From contig SUXJ01000011.1 of NCBI GenBank assembly GCA_015061005.1, positions 1-64,000 of the forward strand: a stretch of DNA of 64,000 nt, given 5' to 3'. The notes under the pieces are model-generated. The model was not told where the DNA came from. It ran no database searches and was given only the letters and a program-made list of their open reading frames with translations. Below, piece after piece: positions 6,784-14,515 of this stretch (within the stretch, counting starts at the first letter, position 1; each line of letters starts with the position of its first letter). This DNA comes from Bacteroidales bacterium. Lineage in GTDB: Bacteria > Bacteroidota > Bacteroidia > Bacteroidales > Muribaculaceae. Position numbers and translations under genes: made by a program.

Positions 6784-7030
6784 TTTGTTACCATGTAACA
6801 AATGTTTGAAAAAGGAAGTAAAACGTTATAAAACAAGGAAATAAAGTAAAGAATGGGCGTAACAAAATCACAAAACAAACCCGTAACAAAAATTTTTCAC
6901 TTTGTTACAGCCCTCAATCACTTTGTTATGCAACAAAATGGAGAGCGTGTAACAAACACTAATCACAAAATCGAAATTTGCATAAAGCCCTATAAATCAA
7001 TTTTATATAACAAAAATACTCCGTAACAAA
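6784..7030. promoter_or_regulatory. Cluster of GTAACAAA sites before the late region
   Basis: Exact GTAACAAA 8-mers occur at 6795, 6859, 6883, 6949 and 7023, and in reverse (TTTGTTAC) at 6784 and 6901. One-mismatch copies are at 6922, 6930 and 7007. Some are paired as palindromes, notably 6784-6802 with a 3-bp spacer and 6883-6908. They fill the 412-bp gene-free gap between cassette 1 and the gene at 7131. Dense repeated half-sites suggest cooperative binding by a regulator, or an origin or packaging site. Nothing else is visible in the gap except TAACTTTG at 7099-7106, a likely promoter for 7131. Confidence 0.55.
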
Positions 7031-7130
7031 ATTTTTGAGTAAAATTCAGCCTCAGTAAAATAATTATCGAATATGGTAAAAAATCATCAACAAATTTGTA
7101 ACTTTGTGAGAGCAATTAAGATTATTGGAT

Positions 7131-7613
7131 ATGATAACGGTTAAAATTCAAGTTGACGCCCATATCGCTGAGTATATCAAAGGGAAATACTTTGACAATG
7201 AGATTGGAGTGGTGCGTTTTCCTTCAACACTTGACATTTATGTGCTTATTTATGATTTACTCCAAAAACGCCCCGTAAATTGCCCCATTGAGTCCGGTAA
7301 TTTGGAATTTATGTTACCGGATCGCAGAGATGCGAATTTGGCAGGGGGTAAATCGCCTGAACAATTCAATTATTTATCGCAGCGCGCGGCTAAACGTCTC
7401 GGAGATAAAATGCGAGTGATGATGTGGGCGGAGCTGCATGACCTTATGGACGAAAACAAGCATATTAAAGGTATTCAATTCAAGGATTCAGTGTTTGAGT
7501 TCATGTGTAGATACGGGATAGAATCCATATCTGAGGATGCTCTGTTGAAGAACTATCAACGTTGGAGAGATAAGTTGAGGCGAACATCGAAACGCCGATA
7601 CTCACGCAAATAA
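7131..7613 (+). CDS. Hypothetical protein preceding the head genes
   Basis: A protein of 160 aa starting at ATG 7131 (an upstream TTG at 7125 is less likely). It has an N-terminal beta strand (ITVKIQVDAHIAEYIKGKY) and a helical, strongly basic C-terminus (YQRWRDKLRRTSKRRYSRK) that could bind DNA. It stands alone between the GTAACAAA cluster and the late genes, which makes it a candidate late-gene activator or the protein that binds those sites. No family is recognised; the role is inferred only from position and charge. Confidence 0.55.
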   Translation: MITVKIQVDAHIAEYIKGKYFDNEIGVVRFPSTLDIYVLIYDLLQKRPVNCPIESGNLEFMLPDRRDANLAGGKSPEQFNYLSQRAAKRLGDKMRVMMWAELHDLMDENKHIKGIQFKDSVFEFMCRYGIESISEDALLKNYQRWRDKLRRTSKRRYSRK

Positions 7614-7649
7614 AATCGCACTTCTCAGTAATTATTTTACCTACCTGAT

Positions 7650-7685
7650 ACACTCATTTGTCTTTTTTTTCAGGTAGTTTTATCC
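7650..7685 (+). terminator. Possible terminator with TCAGGTAG stem
   Basis: CTACCTGA and TCAGGTAG flank a T-rich loop and are followed by TTTT, in the 131-bp gap after the gene at 7131. The loop is long (about 21 nt), so efficiency is uncertain. Confidence 0.45.
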
Positions 7686-7744
7686 GAAAAGTGCTACAAA
7701 AATGCTGAATATCTGATTTTCAATAATTTACAAATTCATTTTTT

Positions 7745-8152
7745 ATGAAACAATTAACTGTTTCGGTTATCCATAGCTTGAAGCTGATTCCGGCAGATAG
7801 ATTGACTGCATTTGCCCGAATCCATTCACGAGTCATTTTATCAACTAACGGAACTCCGGAGGACGCTGAGGCGGTTCCGGGCTCAATACAGATATCAACG
7901 ACCTCAGACAACGGCGTCATCAAGAAGATACTAACGTTTGAGCGTCCGGGAGTGTCAGAGCGCGTTGCCGATATTCTGGAATCTTACAAGTGCCGGAACC
8001 TGATTGCCGTATATGCTGATGAAAACGGCAACAATCGCGTCGTCGGGTCACCATTGTATCCTCTCAGTCTGGATTACACAACCCAAAATGGCGTTTATGT
8101 CGTGACTCTTTCAGGCGAAGACACTGCTCAAGACGGATATTTGGTCCAATAA
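7745..8152 (+). CDS. Hypothetical phage protein upstream of the head protease
   Basis: A 135-aa mixed alpha/beta protein of unknown function. It opens the structural gene run and ends 53 bp before the S49 protease gene. The C-terminal half reads as beta strands (NLIAVYADENGNNRVVGSP, VYVVTLSGED). Such a small protein before the protease could be a head-associated or decoration factor, but no motif supports a firm call. Confidence 0.5.
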   Translation: MKQLTVSVIHSLKLIPADRLTAFARIHSRVILSTNGTPEDAEAVPGSIQISTTSDNGVIKKILTFERPGVSERVADILESYKCRNLIAVYADENGNNRVVGSPLYPLSLDYTTQNGVYVVTLSGEDTAQDGYLVQ

Positions 8153-8174
8153 AGTCCTTCCGCGCGCACGCGAT

Positions 8175-8206
8175 ATGTAGTTATTTTGCAACAAAAATAG
8201 CTACAT
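8175..8206 (+). promoter_or_regulatory. Hairpin covering the head-protease start codon
   Basis: ATGTAGTTATTTTG (8175-8188) can pair with CAAAAATAGCTACAT (8192-8206) around a CAA loop, with one G-U pair and one bulged base. The 3' arm includes the first two bases of the ATG at 8205. Such a helix would hide the initiation site, so translation of the protease may be delayed or coupled. TTATTTTG within the 5' arm could alternatively be a -7 box. Confidence 0.45.
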
Positions 8207-9071
8207 GAACAAACTTCAACGCTTATTTTCCGATAATTGGACCATTCGACGACACGATCTTGAGAACTTCGTGTCGCTAATCATACCGACTATAGTAGCC
8301 GGGAAAATAGAAGTAGCGACTACACAGCTGGAGAGCACAAATAAGTGCACCGTCAAAGCAACTTCTTTCCCTTATATGGCAAAATGGTATGAACTCAATG
8401 ACGCTTCGCTCCCGGTTGATTCAGTCGCGATCTTAACTCTTACCGGAGTACTCTATTCATGGGAATCAGAGTGGATTACAGAACAAATTATTGCAGCGGA
8501 ACGAAATCCCAATATTTGTGGCATCGTATTGGTTATAGATGGTCCCGGTGGGATGGTCTCGCACCTCGATGCGGCAGTAGCAGCAATAGAAGACTGCACA
8601 AAACCAACGGCAACAGTAGTAACAGGCGTAATGGCATCCGCTCACTTTTGGTTGGGAACCGCAAGTGATCGCACATTTATCACTTCGCCACTTTGCGAAG
8701 TGGGAAGCGTTGGGGTAGTGTGTACTCATTACAGCTTCCGCGAATTTTTCAAGATGCATGGCATTGACTATCGAGAAATATACCCGGACACCGCAGACCT
8801 GAAGAACAAAGAAACTCGCGCACTCATTGAAAACAATGATGAATCATTCATCAAAGCTCGTGCCGAGAAAATCCATAAAATATTCGCGGAGACAGTGAGT
8901 CGTAACCTTGGAATCGATTACGATCCGCAGTTGCCTCTTTTTCGCGGTGAGATGTTCGACGGGAAAGAAGCTGTTGAGCTGGGATATATTGACCAATTCG
9001 GAGACGTGTACGATGCCGTTTCGTGGATACTGGGCACATCAACAAGCCGAAAGGCAGAACAATTATATTAA
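8205..9071 (+). CDS. S49-family head maturation protease
   Basis: This 288-aa protein resembles SppA / lambda C-type serine peptidases that process phage heads. The block GIVLVIDGPGGMVSHLDAAVAAI leads to GVMASAHFWLG with the likely nucleophile Ser145, then SPLCEVGSVGVVCTHYS. A Lys in DLKNKETR (Lys200 or Lys202) is spaced like the general-base Lys of SppA. An EMFDGKEAVELGYIDQFGDV block near the C-terminus is typical of the family. It directly precedes the capsid gene, the usual order. Whether it self-processes or trims the N-terminal scaffold part of the capsid protein is inference. Confidence 0.9.
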   Translation: MNKLQRLFSDNWTIRRHDLENFVSLIIPTIVAGKIEVATTQLESTNKCTVKATSFPYMAKWYELNDASLPVDSVAILTLTGVLYSWESEWITEQIIAAERNPNICGIVLVIDGPGGMVSHLDAAVAAIEDCTKPTATVVTGVMASAHFWLGTASDRTFITSPLCEVGSVGVVCTHYSFREFFKMHGIDYREIYPDTADLKNKETRALIENNDESFIKARAEKIHKIFAETVSRNLGIDYDPQLPLFRGEMFDGKEAVELGYIDQFGDVYDAVSWILGTSTSRKAEQLY

Positions 9072-9100
9072 GTCATTCACATTTAATAATTAGTAAAAAG

Positions 9101-11290
9101 ATGAATTTTGCGAATTTTATTCCCGCGATTCTCGGCATTCTCGGACTAAAATCTTTCCGAGAAGAAGACGGCAAGAAAAGTCTCTCCCCCGAAGAACGCG
9201 CAACTCTCAAAGGCTACGGCTTTTCAGATCGTTTTCTTGATGACTTTGCCGCTGCGCTGAATTCCGAATCTCCGGAGGATGAGCCCTCCAAGGATAAACA
9301 GTATGCAGCCATTCAAGCAATCCTTGGTAAAGTAACCTCGCAACTCTCGGCCAAGACCGAAGAACTGGAGGTTCTGAAATCAAAGAGCACTGCCGATGCG
9401 CAAACTCATGCTGCGGAAATTCAAGCGAAAGAAGCCGAAATCACTTCCCTCAAAGAAAAGATTAAGGCATTGTCTGATTTGCCTGAAACCGATCCCGGTA
9501 AAGGTGCCGGACAAAGCGGTTCTGCTCATGTGTCATTCAACTTGGACGATACCGAACAACTCGGAGGCCTCTCCGGTGAGTTCTTCAGCCTTGATCGCCC
9601 CTACAACATGCGAGCCAAAGCCGCATTGCTTGCAGCTCAAGGGCAAAGCCTCGTGGTAGCAGTAGCTAACCGCGTCGATTACAAACGCCTTCAAGATGAC
9701 CTTGGCGCATTCTATCGTCTCCCTTGGCGCGATCGCCTTCAGTCATTCCTCCGCGAACTCCCGACAATTGAAAAGATCTTCTCGCTTGAGTCCGGACATC
9801 AGGATCTTGACACTCTCGTTAACATCTGGTTGGGAGAGTTCTCACAAGCTGACAACACTCAAGACAGCGACTTCGATAACGTCACCAAAGGTTCTTACGA
9901 GTTCGACCATGAAACTCTGCGAATGTATGATGTTATGTTCGCATACCGGTTTAAGAACCTCAAGGCAATTGAAAAGAGCTGGATTGGTTATCTGAACAAA
10001 GAAGGCTCCAATGCCGTAAAGCTCTCCTTCATTGAATACCTTTTGGCCGAAACGGCAAAGAAACTTCACAATGAACGAGAACAACGCCGCATCAACGGTG
10101 TTCGTAAAAACCCCGACCCCAATGTTCCCGGTCGTGCCATGGAAGCCTCCGACGGACTCTATGAATACCTCCGAAAGAAAGTTGAAGGTCATACCGACTT
10201 CACGCCCAATGGCGGGACTTCGGGCAAAACGGTTTACCAGATCAAGCCGTTCAATCTTCCTAAGATTACCCCTGCAAACATCGGTGAAGTATTCTATACC
10301 GGTACTTCAATGATTCCTTCTGTGTTCCGCGACACCGGAACCATTGTGCTGTATATTCCCTCATTCATGCTCCCATGGTACCACAAGTACAACGAAGCCC
10401 ATTATGGTCGCAACGTTGACTACCAGAAGAACATCACCTACGTTAAAGAGTTCCCGGGTGTTAGAATTGAAACGATTCCTAATGCCGACAACCACCATCG
10501 TATCTTCTGGACAATCGAGGGGAACTTCCACACTTACGAGCATATCGCAGGCGAAATGCTCCGCTTCAATCTCGAACAAGAAGACTGGAGCCTGAAGGCA
10601 TGGAGCGAATGGAAGGAAGGCCTTGCTGCAGAAGCAGTAGGTTACAAATACACTGACCGCAACGACATGGACGGATCACGTCAGCTGGTATGGTGTAATG
10701 ACTATGATCTTCCCGAATCATTCTACCTTGAGGCAGATCCGGACACCAATCCGTCAGTACTGCTTCACTCCTCGATTGTGACGGTGGCCAACAAGTCGTT
10801 ACTCACAATTACCGACATTGAGAATGCAGCCGTTGGTCAAGTCATCTCCATCAAATGTGGTGCAGACGGCGACAGCGGCGTGAAAATCAACAATACAGGC
10901 AATTTCTCTCTCCTCTCGGATCCATGGACTCCGGCGAAAGGAGAAATCATTCGAGTTATGAAACGTGCCGATGGTAAATTTATCGAAATCGAACGTATCA
11001 CAACCTCAAGTGATGCTTATGAGTTCCCCGCTGATGCAGCAACGCCCAGTGTTCAAGGTGCTACAGTGTTTGTCACAAATGCAAACACTAAGGCGACCGC
11101 AATCACTGATCTAACCGATGCCGTTGCCGGTACAGTTTACACGATTCATGGAGCCGGTTCAACCTTCGCTTCGACCATTGCAAATGCAGGAAACTTTGCA
11201 CTGACAGCAGCGATTACACTGAAATCCGGTACCTTTATTAAGCTGGTTAAGGCCTCTGACGGCAAGTTCTACGAAGTGGAACGCGGTTAA
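9101..11290 (+). CDS. Major capsid protein with fused scaffold and surface domains
   Basis: The 729-aa protein begins at ATG 9101 (an ORF extension to 9023 overlaps the protease). Residues about 55-130 are a charged coiled coil (SAKTEELEVLKSKSTADAQ.., EAEITSLKEKIKAL) like a scaffold or delta domain. The centre (about 145-545) is the presumed HK97-type capsid fold. Two similar C-terminal beta domains (about 556-640 and 647-729) share T-D-(I/L)-x-(D/N)-A-x-x-G and end (A/R)DGKF-E-ER; these could be surface decorations. It follows the head protease, which would remove the N-terminal part. The capsid call relies on context, length and domain order rather than a recognised motif. Confidence 0.75.
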   Translation: MNFANFIPAILGILGLKSFREEDGKKSLSPEERATLKGYGFSDRFLDDFAAALNSESPEDEPSKDKQYAAIQAILGKVTSQLSAKTEELEVLKSKSTADAQTHAAEIQAKEAEITSLKEKIKALSDLPETDPGKGAGQSGSAHVSFNLDDTEQLGGLSGEFFSLDRPYNMRAKAALLAAQGQSLVVAVANRVDYKRLQDDLGAFYRLPWRDRLQSFLRELPTIEKIFSLESGHQDLDTLVNIWLGEFSQADNTQDSDFDNVTKGSYEFDHETLRMYDVMFAYRFKNLKAIEKSWIGYLNKEGSNAVKLSFIEYLLAETAKKLHNEREQRRINGVRKNPDPNVPGRAMEASDGLYEYLRKKVEGHTDFTPNGGTSGKTVYQIKPFNLPKITPANIGEVFYTGTSMIPSVFRDTGTIVLYIPSFMLPWYHKYNEAHYGRNVDYQKNITYVKEFPGVRIETIPNADNHHRIFWTIEGNFHTYEHIAGEMLRFNLEQEDWSLKAWSEWKEGLAAEAVGYKYTDRNDMDGSRQLVWCNDYDLPESFYLEADPDTNPSVLLHSSIVTVANKSLLTITDIENAAVGQVISIKCGADGDSGVKINNTGNFSLLSDPWTPAKGEIIRVMKRADGKFIEIERITTSSDAYEFPADAATPSVQGATVFVTNANTKATAITDLTDAVAGTVYTIHGAGSTFASTIANAGNFALTAAITLKSGTFIKLVKASDGKFYEVERG

Positions 11291-11371
11291 AGGATCCATC
11301 TATTGCCGGGGCGCGGAAATAAAGCCTCGCTCCGTGCATTTTAATCATTAACTTTAAAAATTTAAAAGAAT

Positions 11372-12184
11372 ATGACGTATATTAGAAAATCTGTTGGTCG
11401 TGCTCCGGGTAATCCCGGCACAGGAATCCTACTCCGTGACGTTCTGGTTCTTCTGAACACTGACGACATCGAGTTTATGCCTTCTCCGGATGATAAGGGT
11501 GTTGTTATTGCAGACAACATTGTAATGAAGCCCGGGCGTTATGGAATTGGCATTTACATGACGCATGGAACCGCGGAGGTTACCAGTGCGGCTGAAGGCG
11601 AAACTGATCAAATCGGTTTCACTCCATCGATTAAGTTCAATCACCCCGGAAACAGTCAAGAGCTTCGAGAGTTCAAAGTGAATGAACTTAACTCTAAGTT
11701 CATCGGAATTATGCGCTATTGTTCAGGTAAGCCGGCCGACCTTATCGGCTCAATTTGCAATCCCTGTAAAATCACGCCTTCATATACCGGGAACAACGAG
11801 AGCAACACCAACGAATTTACTCTCTCCCAAATCTCCAAGGGAGACGACATCAAAATCTATAAGGGTACCATCCCTCTTGAAGAACCCGTGACTGTTGTTG
11901 AGGCAGAAGAAACAGTTATTACCTTTGTCGCCGAAGGGCAATATCAATTGTCATCAGGATCTGCAACCATTGAACAGATTGAAGGCGGTGCACATGGCGC
12001 GGTTATAACCTTGCTTGGCACTCCCGGGACTTCTCCTACCATTGCAAACGCGACCGGGAAAATTCTTCTTCGTGGGGGCAAAGCGTTTACCGCCGCGGAA
12101 GGCACACAGCTCACGCTTCGTGCATTTGATGCCGGCGAAACCGGGCTCATTTGGATTGAGCAAAGCCGATATATTCCGGCATAA
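11372..12184 (+). CDS. Phage structural protein, tail-tube or decoration type
   Basis: A 270-aa beta-rich protein directly after the capsid gene. The N-terminal half (to about residue 150) starts MTYIRKSVGRAPGNPGTGILLRDVLV and has alternating strands. The C-terminal half (about 175-270) reads as a surface domain like those at the end of the capsid protein, with SPTIANATGKILLRGGKAFTAAEGT echoing ANAGNFALTAAITLKSGT. It may be a major tail protein or a second decoration protein. The shared C-terminal domain suggests exposure on the virion surface. Confidence 0.6.
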   Translation: MTYIRKSVGRAPGNPGTGILLRDVLVLLNTDDIEFMPSPDDKGVVIADNIVMKPGRYGIGIYMTHGTAEVTSAAEGETDQIGFTPSIKFNHPGNSQELREFKVNELNSKFIGIMRYCSGKPADLIGSICNPCKITPSYTGNNESNTNEFTLSQISKGDDIKIYKGTIPLEEPVTVVEAEETVITFVAEGQYQLSSGSATIEQIEGGAHGAVITLLGTPGTSPTIANATGKILLRGGKAFTAAEGTQLTLRAFDAGETGLIWIEQSRYIPA

Positions 12185-12212
12185 CATCATTAATGTCGGT
12201 ATTGTCAAACAT

Positions 12213-12243
12213 ATCTCCGAGGCTTCGGCTTCGGAGATTTTTT
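12213..12243 (+). terminator. Terminator after the capsid operon
   Basis: ATCTCCGA (12213-12220) pairs with TCGGAGAT (12231-12238), followed by TTTTT. It ends the capsid transcript before the toxin-antitoxin pair. Confidence 0.85.
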
Positions 12244-12309
12244 GCTTTATATTGAAACTTTTTGCGTAATATAGTTGTATTATCTTAAAACTTTTCGTAA
12301 TTTTGTGCC

Positions 12310-12639
12310 ATGGAAAGAAAGATAATGACCTATGGCGGATATTTCGAAGAGTTTATGGCGACTCTTGACATGAAAGTTCGGCGAAAAATCAATTATGGAC
12401 TTGACTTGTTAAAATTTCAAGACATAGTTTCCAAGAAGTTCGTTAAGCATATAAAAGACGGACTATTTGAACTGCGAACTGAATGGGAGGGAAATATTTA
12501 TCGTGTGTTTTTTATCTTTGATGGGTACAAAATCGTGGTGTTATTTAATGGTTTTCAAAAGAAAACACAAAAAACGCCTAAGAATGAAATTGAAAAAGCA
12601 TTGAAAATTAAAAAAGAATATTATGATGGCCGGAGATAA
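12310..12639 (+). CDS. higB: HigB/RelE-type toxin (Gp49-like)
   Basis: This 109-aa basic protein fits the phage-derived Gp49-like/HigB family: MDMKVRRKINYGLDLL, then VKHIKDGLFELRTEWEGNIYRVFFIFDGYKIVVLFNGFQKKTQKTP, which contains the ELR and YRVFF..VLLNGFxKKxxKTP-like signature of mRNA interferases. It would cleave mRNA on the ribosome when unbound by its antitoxin. A TAATTTTG box lies just upstream of the ATG. It overlaps the antitoxin by 17 bp in toxin-first order, usual for higBA. It lies between structural genes and may act as a moron that stabilises the prophage or blocks other phages. Confidence 0.85.
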   Translation: MERKIMTYGGYFEEFMATLDMKVRRKINYGLDLLKFQDIVSKKFVKHIKDGLFELRTEWEGNIYRVFFIFDGYKIVVLFNGFQKKTQKTPKNEIEKALKIKKEYYDGRR

Positions 12640-12928
12640 CATTTTAAGAGATTATGATGTAGTCTTAAACTCTGAGTATGGCATGGTAGGGACTCCTGAA
12701 CGTGATGCGTTTCGCGCGGAGGCAGAAGCTTTCTATGCCGGACAAATTCTGCGAGAAACCCGAAAAGAAGCTCACATGACCCAAAGCGAACTCGCAAAAA
12801 AGCTAAACGTTACTAAATCCTATATTTCGAGGATAGAAAACGGTTTTATTACTCCGAGTGTAACTGTTTTTTACCGTATCATTGATGCTCTCGGAATGCG
12901 GGTTGAAATTGTGAAGCCAATCGGATAA
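12623..12928 (+). CDS. higA: HigA-type antitoxin (XRE helix-turn-helix)
   Basis: A protein of 101 aa with a canonical XRE domain in the C-terminal half: ILRETRKEAHMTQSELAKKLNVTKSYISRIENG (about 47-79), then a third helix region. The N-terminus (DYDVVLNSEYGMVGTPERDAFRAEAEAFY) would wrap the toxin. It should neutralise HigB and repress the pair at its own promoter. Its start lies inside higB, giving coupled expression. Confidence 0.85.
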   Translation: MMAGDNILRDYDVVLNSEYGMVGTPERDAFRAEAEAFYAGQILRETRKEAHMTQSELAKKLNVTKSYISRIENGFITPSVTVFYRIIDALGMRVEIVKPIG

Positions 12929-12950
12929 TTTTAAAATTACAATAAGTTAA

Positions 12951-12997
12951 GCACGCTTTGAATGGATTAAATACCATTTAAAGCGTGTTGTTGTCTT
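12951..12997 (+). terminator. Terminator after higA
   Basis: CACGCTTT and AAAGCGTG, reinforced by inner AATGG/CCATT, form a long interrupted stem followed by TTGTTGTCTTTT. It ends the toxin-antitoxin unit; TAATTTTG at about 13020 is the likely promoter for the next gene. Confidence 0.7.
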
Positions 12998-13050
12998 TTA
13001 TCAGGTAGTTACCGGTTGCTAATTTTGTGACATAATAAATCTTTTAAATT

Positions 13051-13995
13051 ATGATACAAAATAAAAGGAACGTAATTACCGATTACCTTATCGGCCCCAG
13101 AGATTATAAAGAAGGTGTGGCACTTTACATGCAATTCGGTGTAAATTTGATGTTAAAACGTCAATTCTCTATAGACGAAAGCACCACTACTCGAGAAATC
13201 TTATTTGATGAGCTTCGTAAAATTGCCGGCCTTACTGAGTCTGAATTTGCGCACCTTCCGCGCAAGGCTAAAGTAAAAACAAAGGTAGAACCCGAGGCAG
13301 CGATAAAAGACGCACCTGATGACTACGAAACTGCACTCATTGAGTTGGCCGATTCGTTCGAAGTTAGCGTTGATGAGCTTACAAGCGTGGATTTTCAGGA
13401 ACGTGTACTTAACATGGATGACAATATCGACCGAATTGATGAATTAACGGAACTACTTGAACAAACACGTTCAAAATATGCAGAAGCTCCGGAACCGGTG
13501 CGTAAGATGATCCGCTTTCGCGAAAAGTTCCCATTCCTTAATTCTCCGAGCTGCCCGGATATACTGAAGGTATTGGTTGCGGATATGTTCACCGCATACG
13601 GGAACTATAAAGCCGCATTTATTCGTCTCCAAGAACTCGGAGACGCCGACTCTGCTCAAGCTGCTGCCGAATGTGAGACAATCGTCACGGAATACTTGGC
13701 AAACCGCGAAATATGGAATGAACTTGAGTATTACCGTGAAAAAGGTGAGATACTCGGTAAAGCAGCAAAGTTCAGGGAGATAGAAACTTCCGCAGAATTA
13801 AATTCTCTTTCTGACGTTGAACTCATCGGAAAGCTCAATTCAGCTACCGCAAATGTTTCCAAACATAAAAAGAAACTTGATGAAGCAAATGCAAAAGGAG
13901 AAGAAAATCCTAAAGCAGCAGCTGCACTTGAGATGTGGACGCAAAGGAAAGCTGCATTAAAAGCAGAAATGGATCGTCGAAAAAAAAAGTTATAG
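13051..13995 (+). CDS. Coiled-coil phage structural protein
   Basis: A 314-aa, mostly helical, charged protein of unknown family. The first 75 residues form a separate helical unit; a Lys-rich linker follows (KAKVKTKVEPEAA). The C-terminus (about 260-314) is Lys/Ala/Glu-rich coiled coil ending DRRKKKL. It is placed before the terminase genes. The 3' end contains nine consecutive A residues that allow a -1 shift into the following frame (see 13983-13989), so a longer product of about 370 aa may also be made. It could be a tail-assembly chaperone or a head-associated helical protein. Confidence 0.55.
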   Translation: MIQNKRNVITDYLIGPRDYKEGVALYMQFGVNLMLKRQFSIDESTTTREILFDELRKIAGLTESEFAHLPRKAKVKTKVEPEAAIKDAPDDYETALIELADSFEVSVDELTSVDFQERVLNMDDNIDRIDELTELLEQTRSKYAEAPEPVRKMIRFREKFPFLNSPSCPDILKVLVADMFTAYGNYKAAFIRLQELGDADSAQAAAECETIVTEYLANREIWNELEYYREKGEILGKAAKFREIETSAELNSLSDVELIGKLNSATANVSKHKKKLDEANAKGEENPKAAAALEMWTQRKAALKAEMDRRKKKL

Positions 13996-14165
13996 CAGCT
14001 ATTGAGCAGGCGCAGCGTTCAAAGTCTCATGCCCTCCGATTTCTTGCCCGCTCAAGTTGTCATTCATGCGATCGATCAGAAGCCGGTCATCAACTTGCTC
14101 ATCAAGATGCAAAAATCAACACTTTGAAGGCTACATTATCTTTTTATGAATCAATTATTGTATGA
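13935..14165 (+). CDS. -1 frame extension or overlapping small gene
   Basis: An open frame in -1 relative to the preceding gene. The part after 13990 reads VIAAIEQAQRSKSHALRFLARSS... and ends with TGA at 14163-14165, overlapping the next gene's ATG as ATGA. If read by frameshift it adds 58 residues to the 314-aa protein. If independent, it would start at ATG 13935 inside that gene. The ATGA junction with the next gene suggests that this frame is translated. Function is unknown. Confidence 0.45.
   Translation: MDAKESCIKSRNGSSKKKVIAAIEQAQRSKSHALRFLARSSCHSCDRSEAGHQLAHQDAKINTLKATLSFYESIIV
13983..13989 (+). other. Candidate -1 ribosomal frameshift site (A AAA AAG)
   Basis: Zero-frame codons end CGA AAA AAA AAG TTA TAG. 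The heptamer A AAA AAG matches the slippery sequence of dnaX, 6 bp before the stop. Slippage by -1 joins the 314-aa protein to the open frame that runs to 14165. No strong downstream stem-loop was found by eye. Confidence 0.4.
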
Positions 14166-14515
14166 ATACGAACGATTCAATAACTTTCCCTGAATTTCAT
14201 CTCACGCCTGATGAGGAAGAAAAGATCTGCCGGTTAGCATATACCGGAATGCCACCAAATGAAATAGCCGTTGCTATGGGGTGGCCAATGGAACGTCGGC
14301 GAGCATTCTTGATTCTTGCAGAAATACCGGCTTCGCCATTGGCGATGATGTTGGACGCTGCATTTGCGGATGGGACTCTTGAGCTTCAACTAAAGTTGAA
14401 AAATGCCGTCTTGTCCGGAAATATAGAAGCAATACGTGAACTTCAGAAACTTCAGGGCAGAAATCGTTTTAAATCACTTATAAATTATTTGGACGATGAC
14501 GAATTTACCCCATAA
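14162..14515 (+). CDS. Possible small terminase / HTH protein
   Basis: A 117-aa helical protein. ICRLAYTGMPPNEIAVAMGWPMERRRAFL (about 21-49) reads as a resolvase-like helix-turn-helix, as in phage small terminases. It overlaps the previous frame by 4 bp (ATGA) and the next gene by 20 bp, and lies two genes before the large terminase. It probably helps recognise phage DNA for packaging, together with or instead of the protein at 14496. Confidence 0.55.
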   Translation: MNTNDSITFPEFHLTPDEEEKICRLAYTGMPPNEIAVAMGWPMERRRAFLILAEIPASPLAMMLDAAFADGTLELQLKLKNAVLSGNIEAIRELQKLQGRNRFKSLINYLDDDEFTP

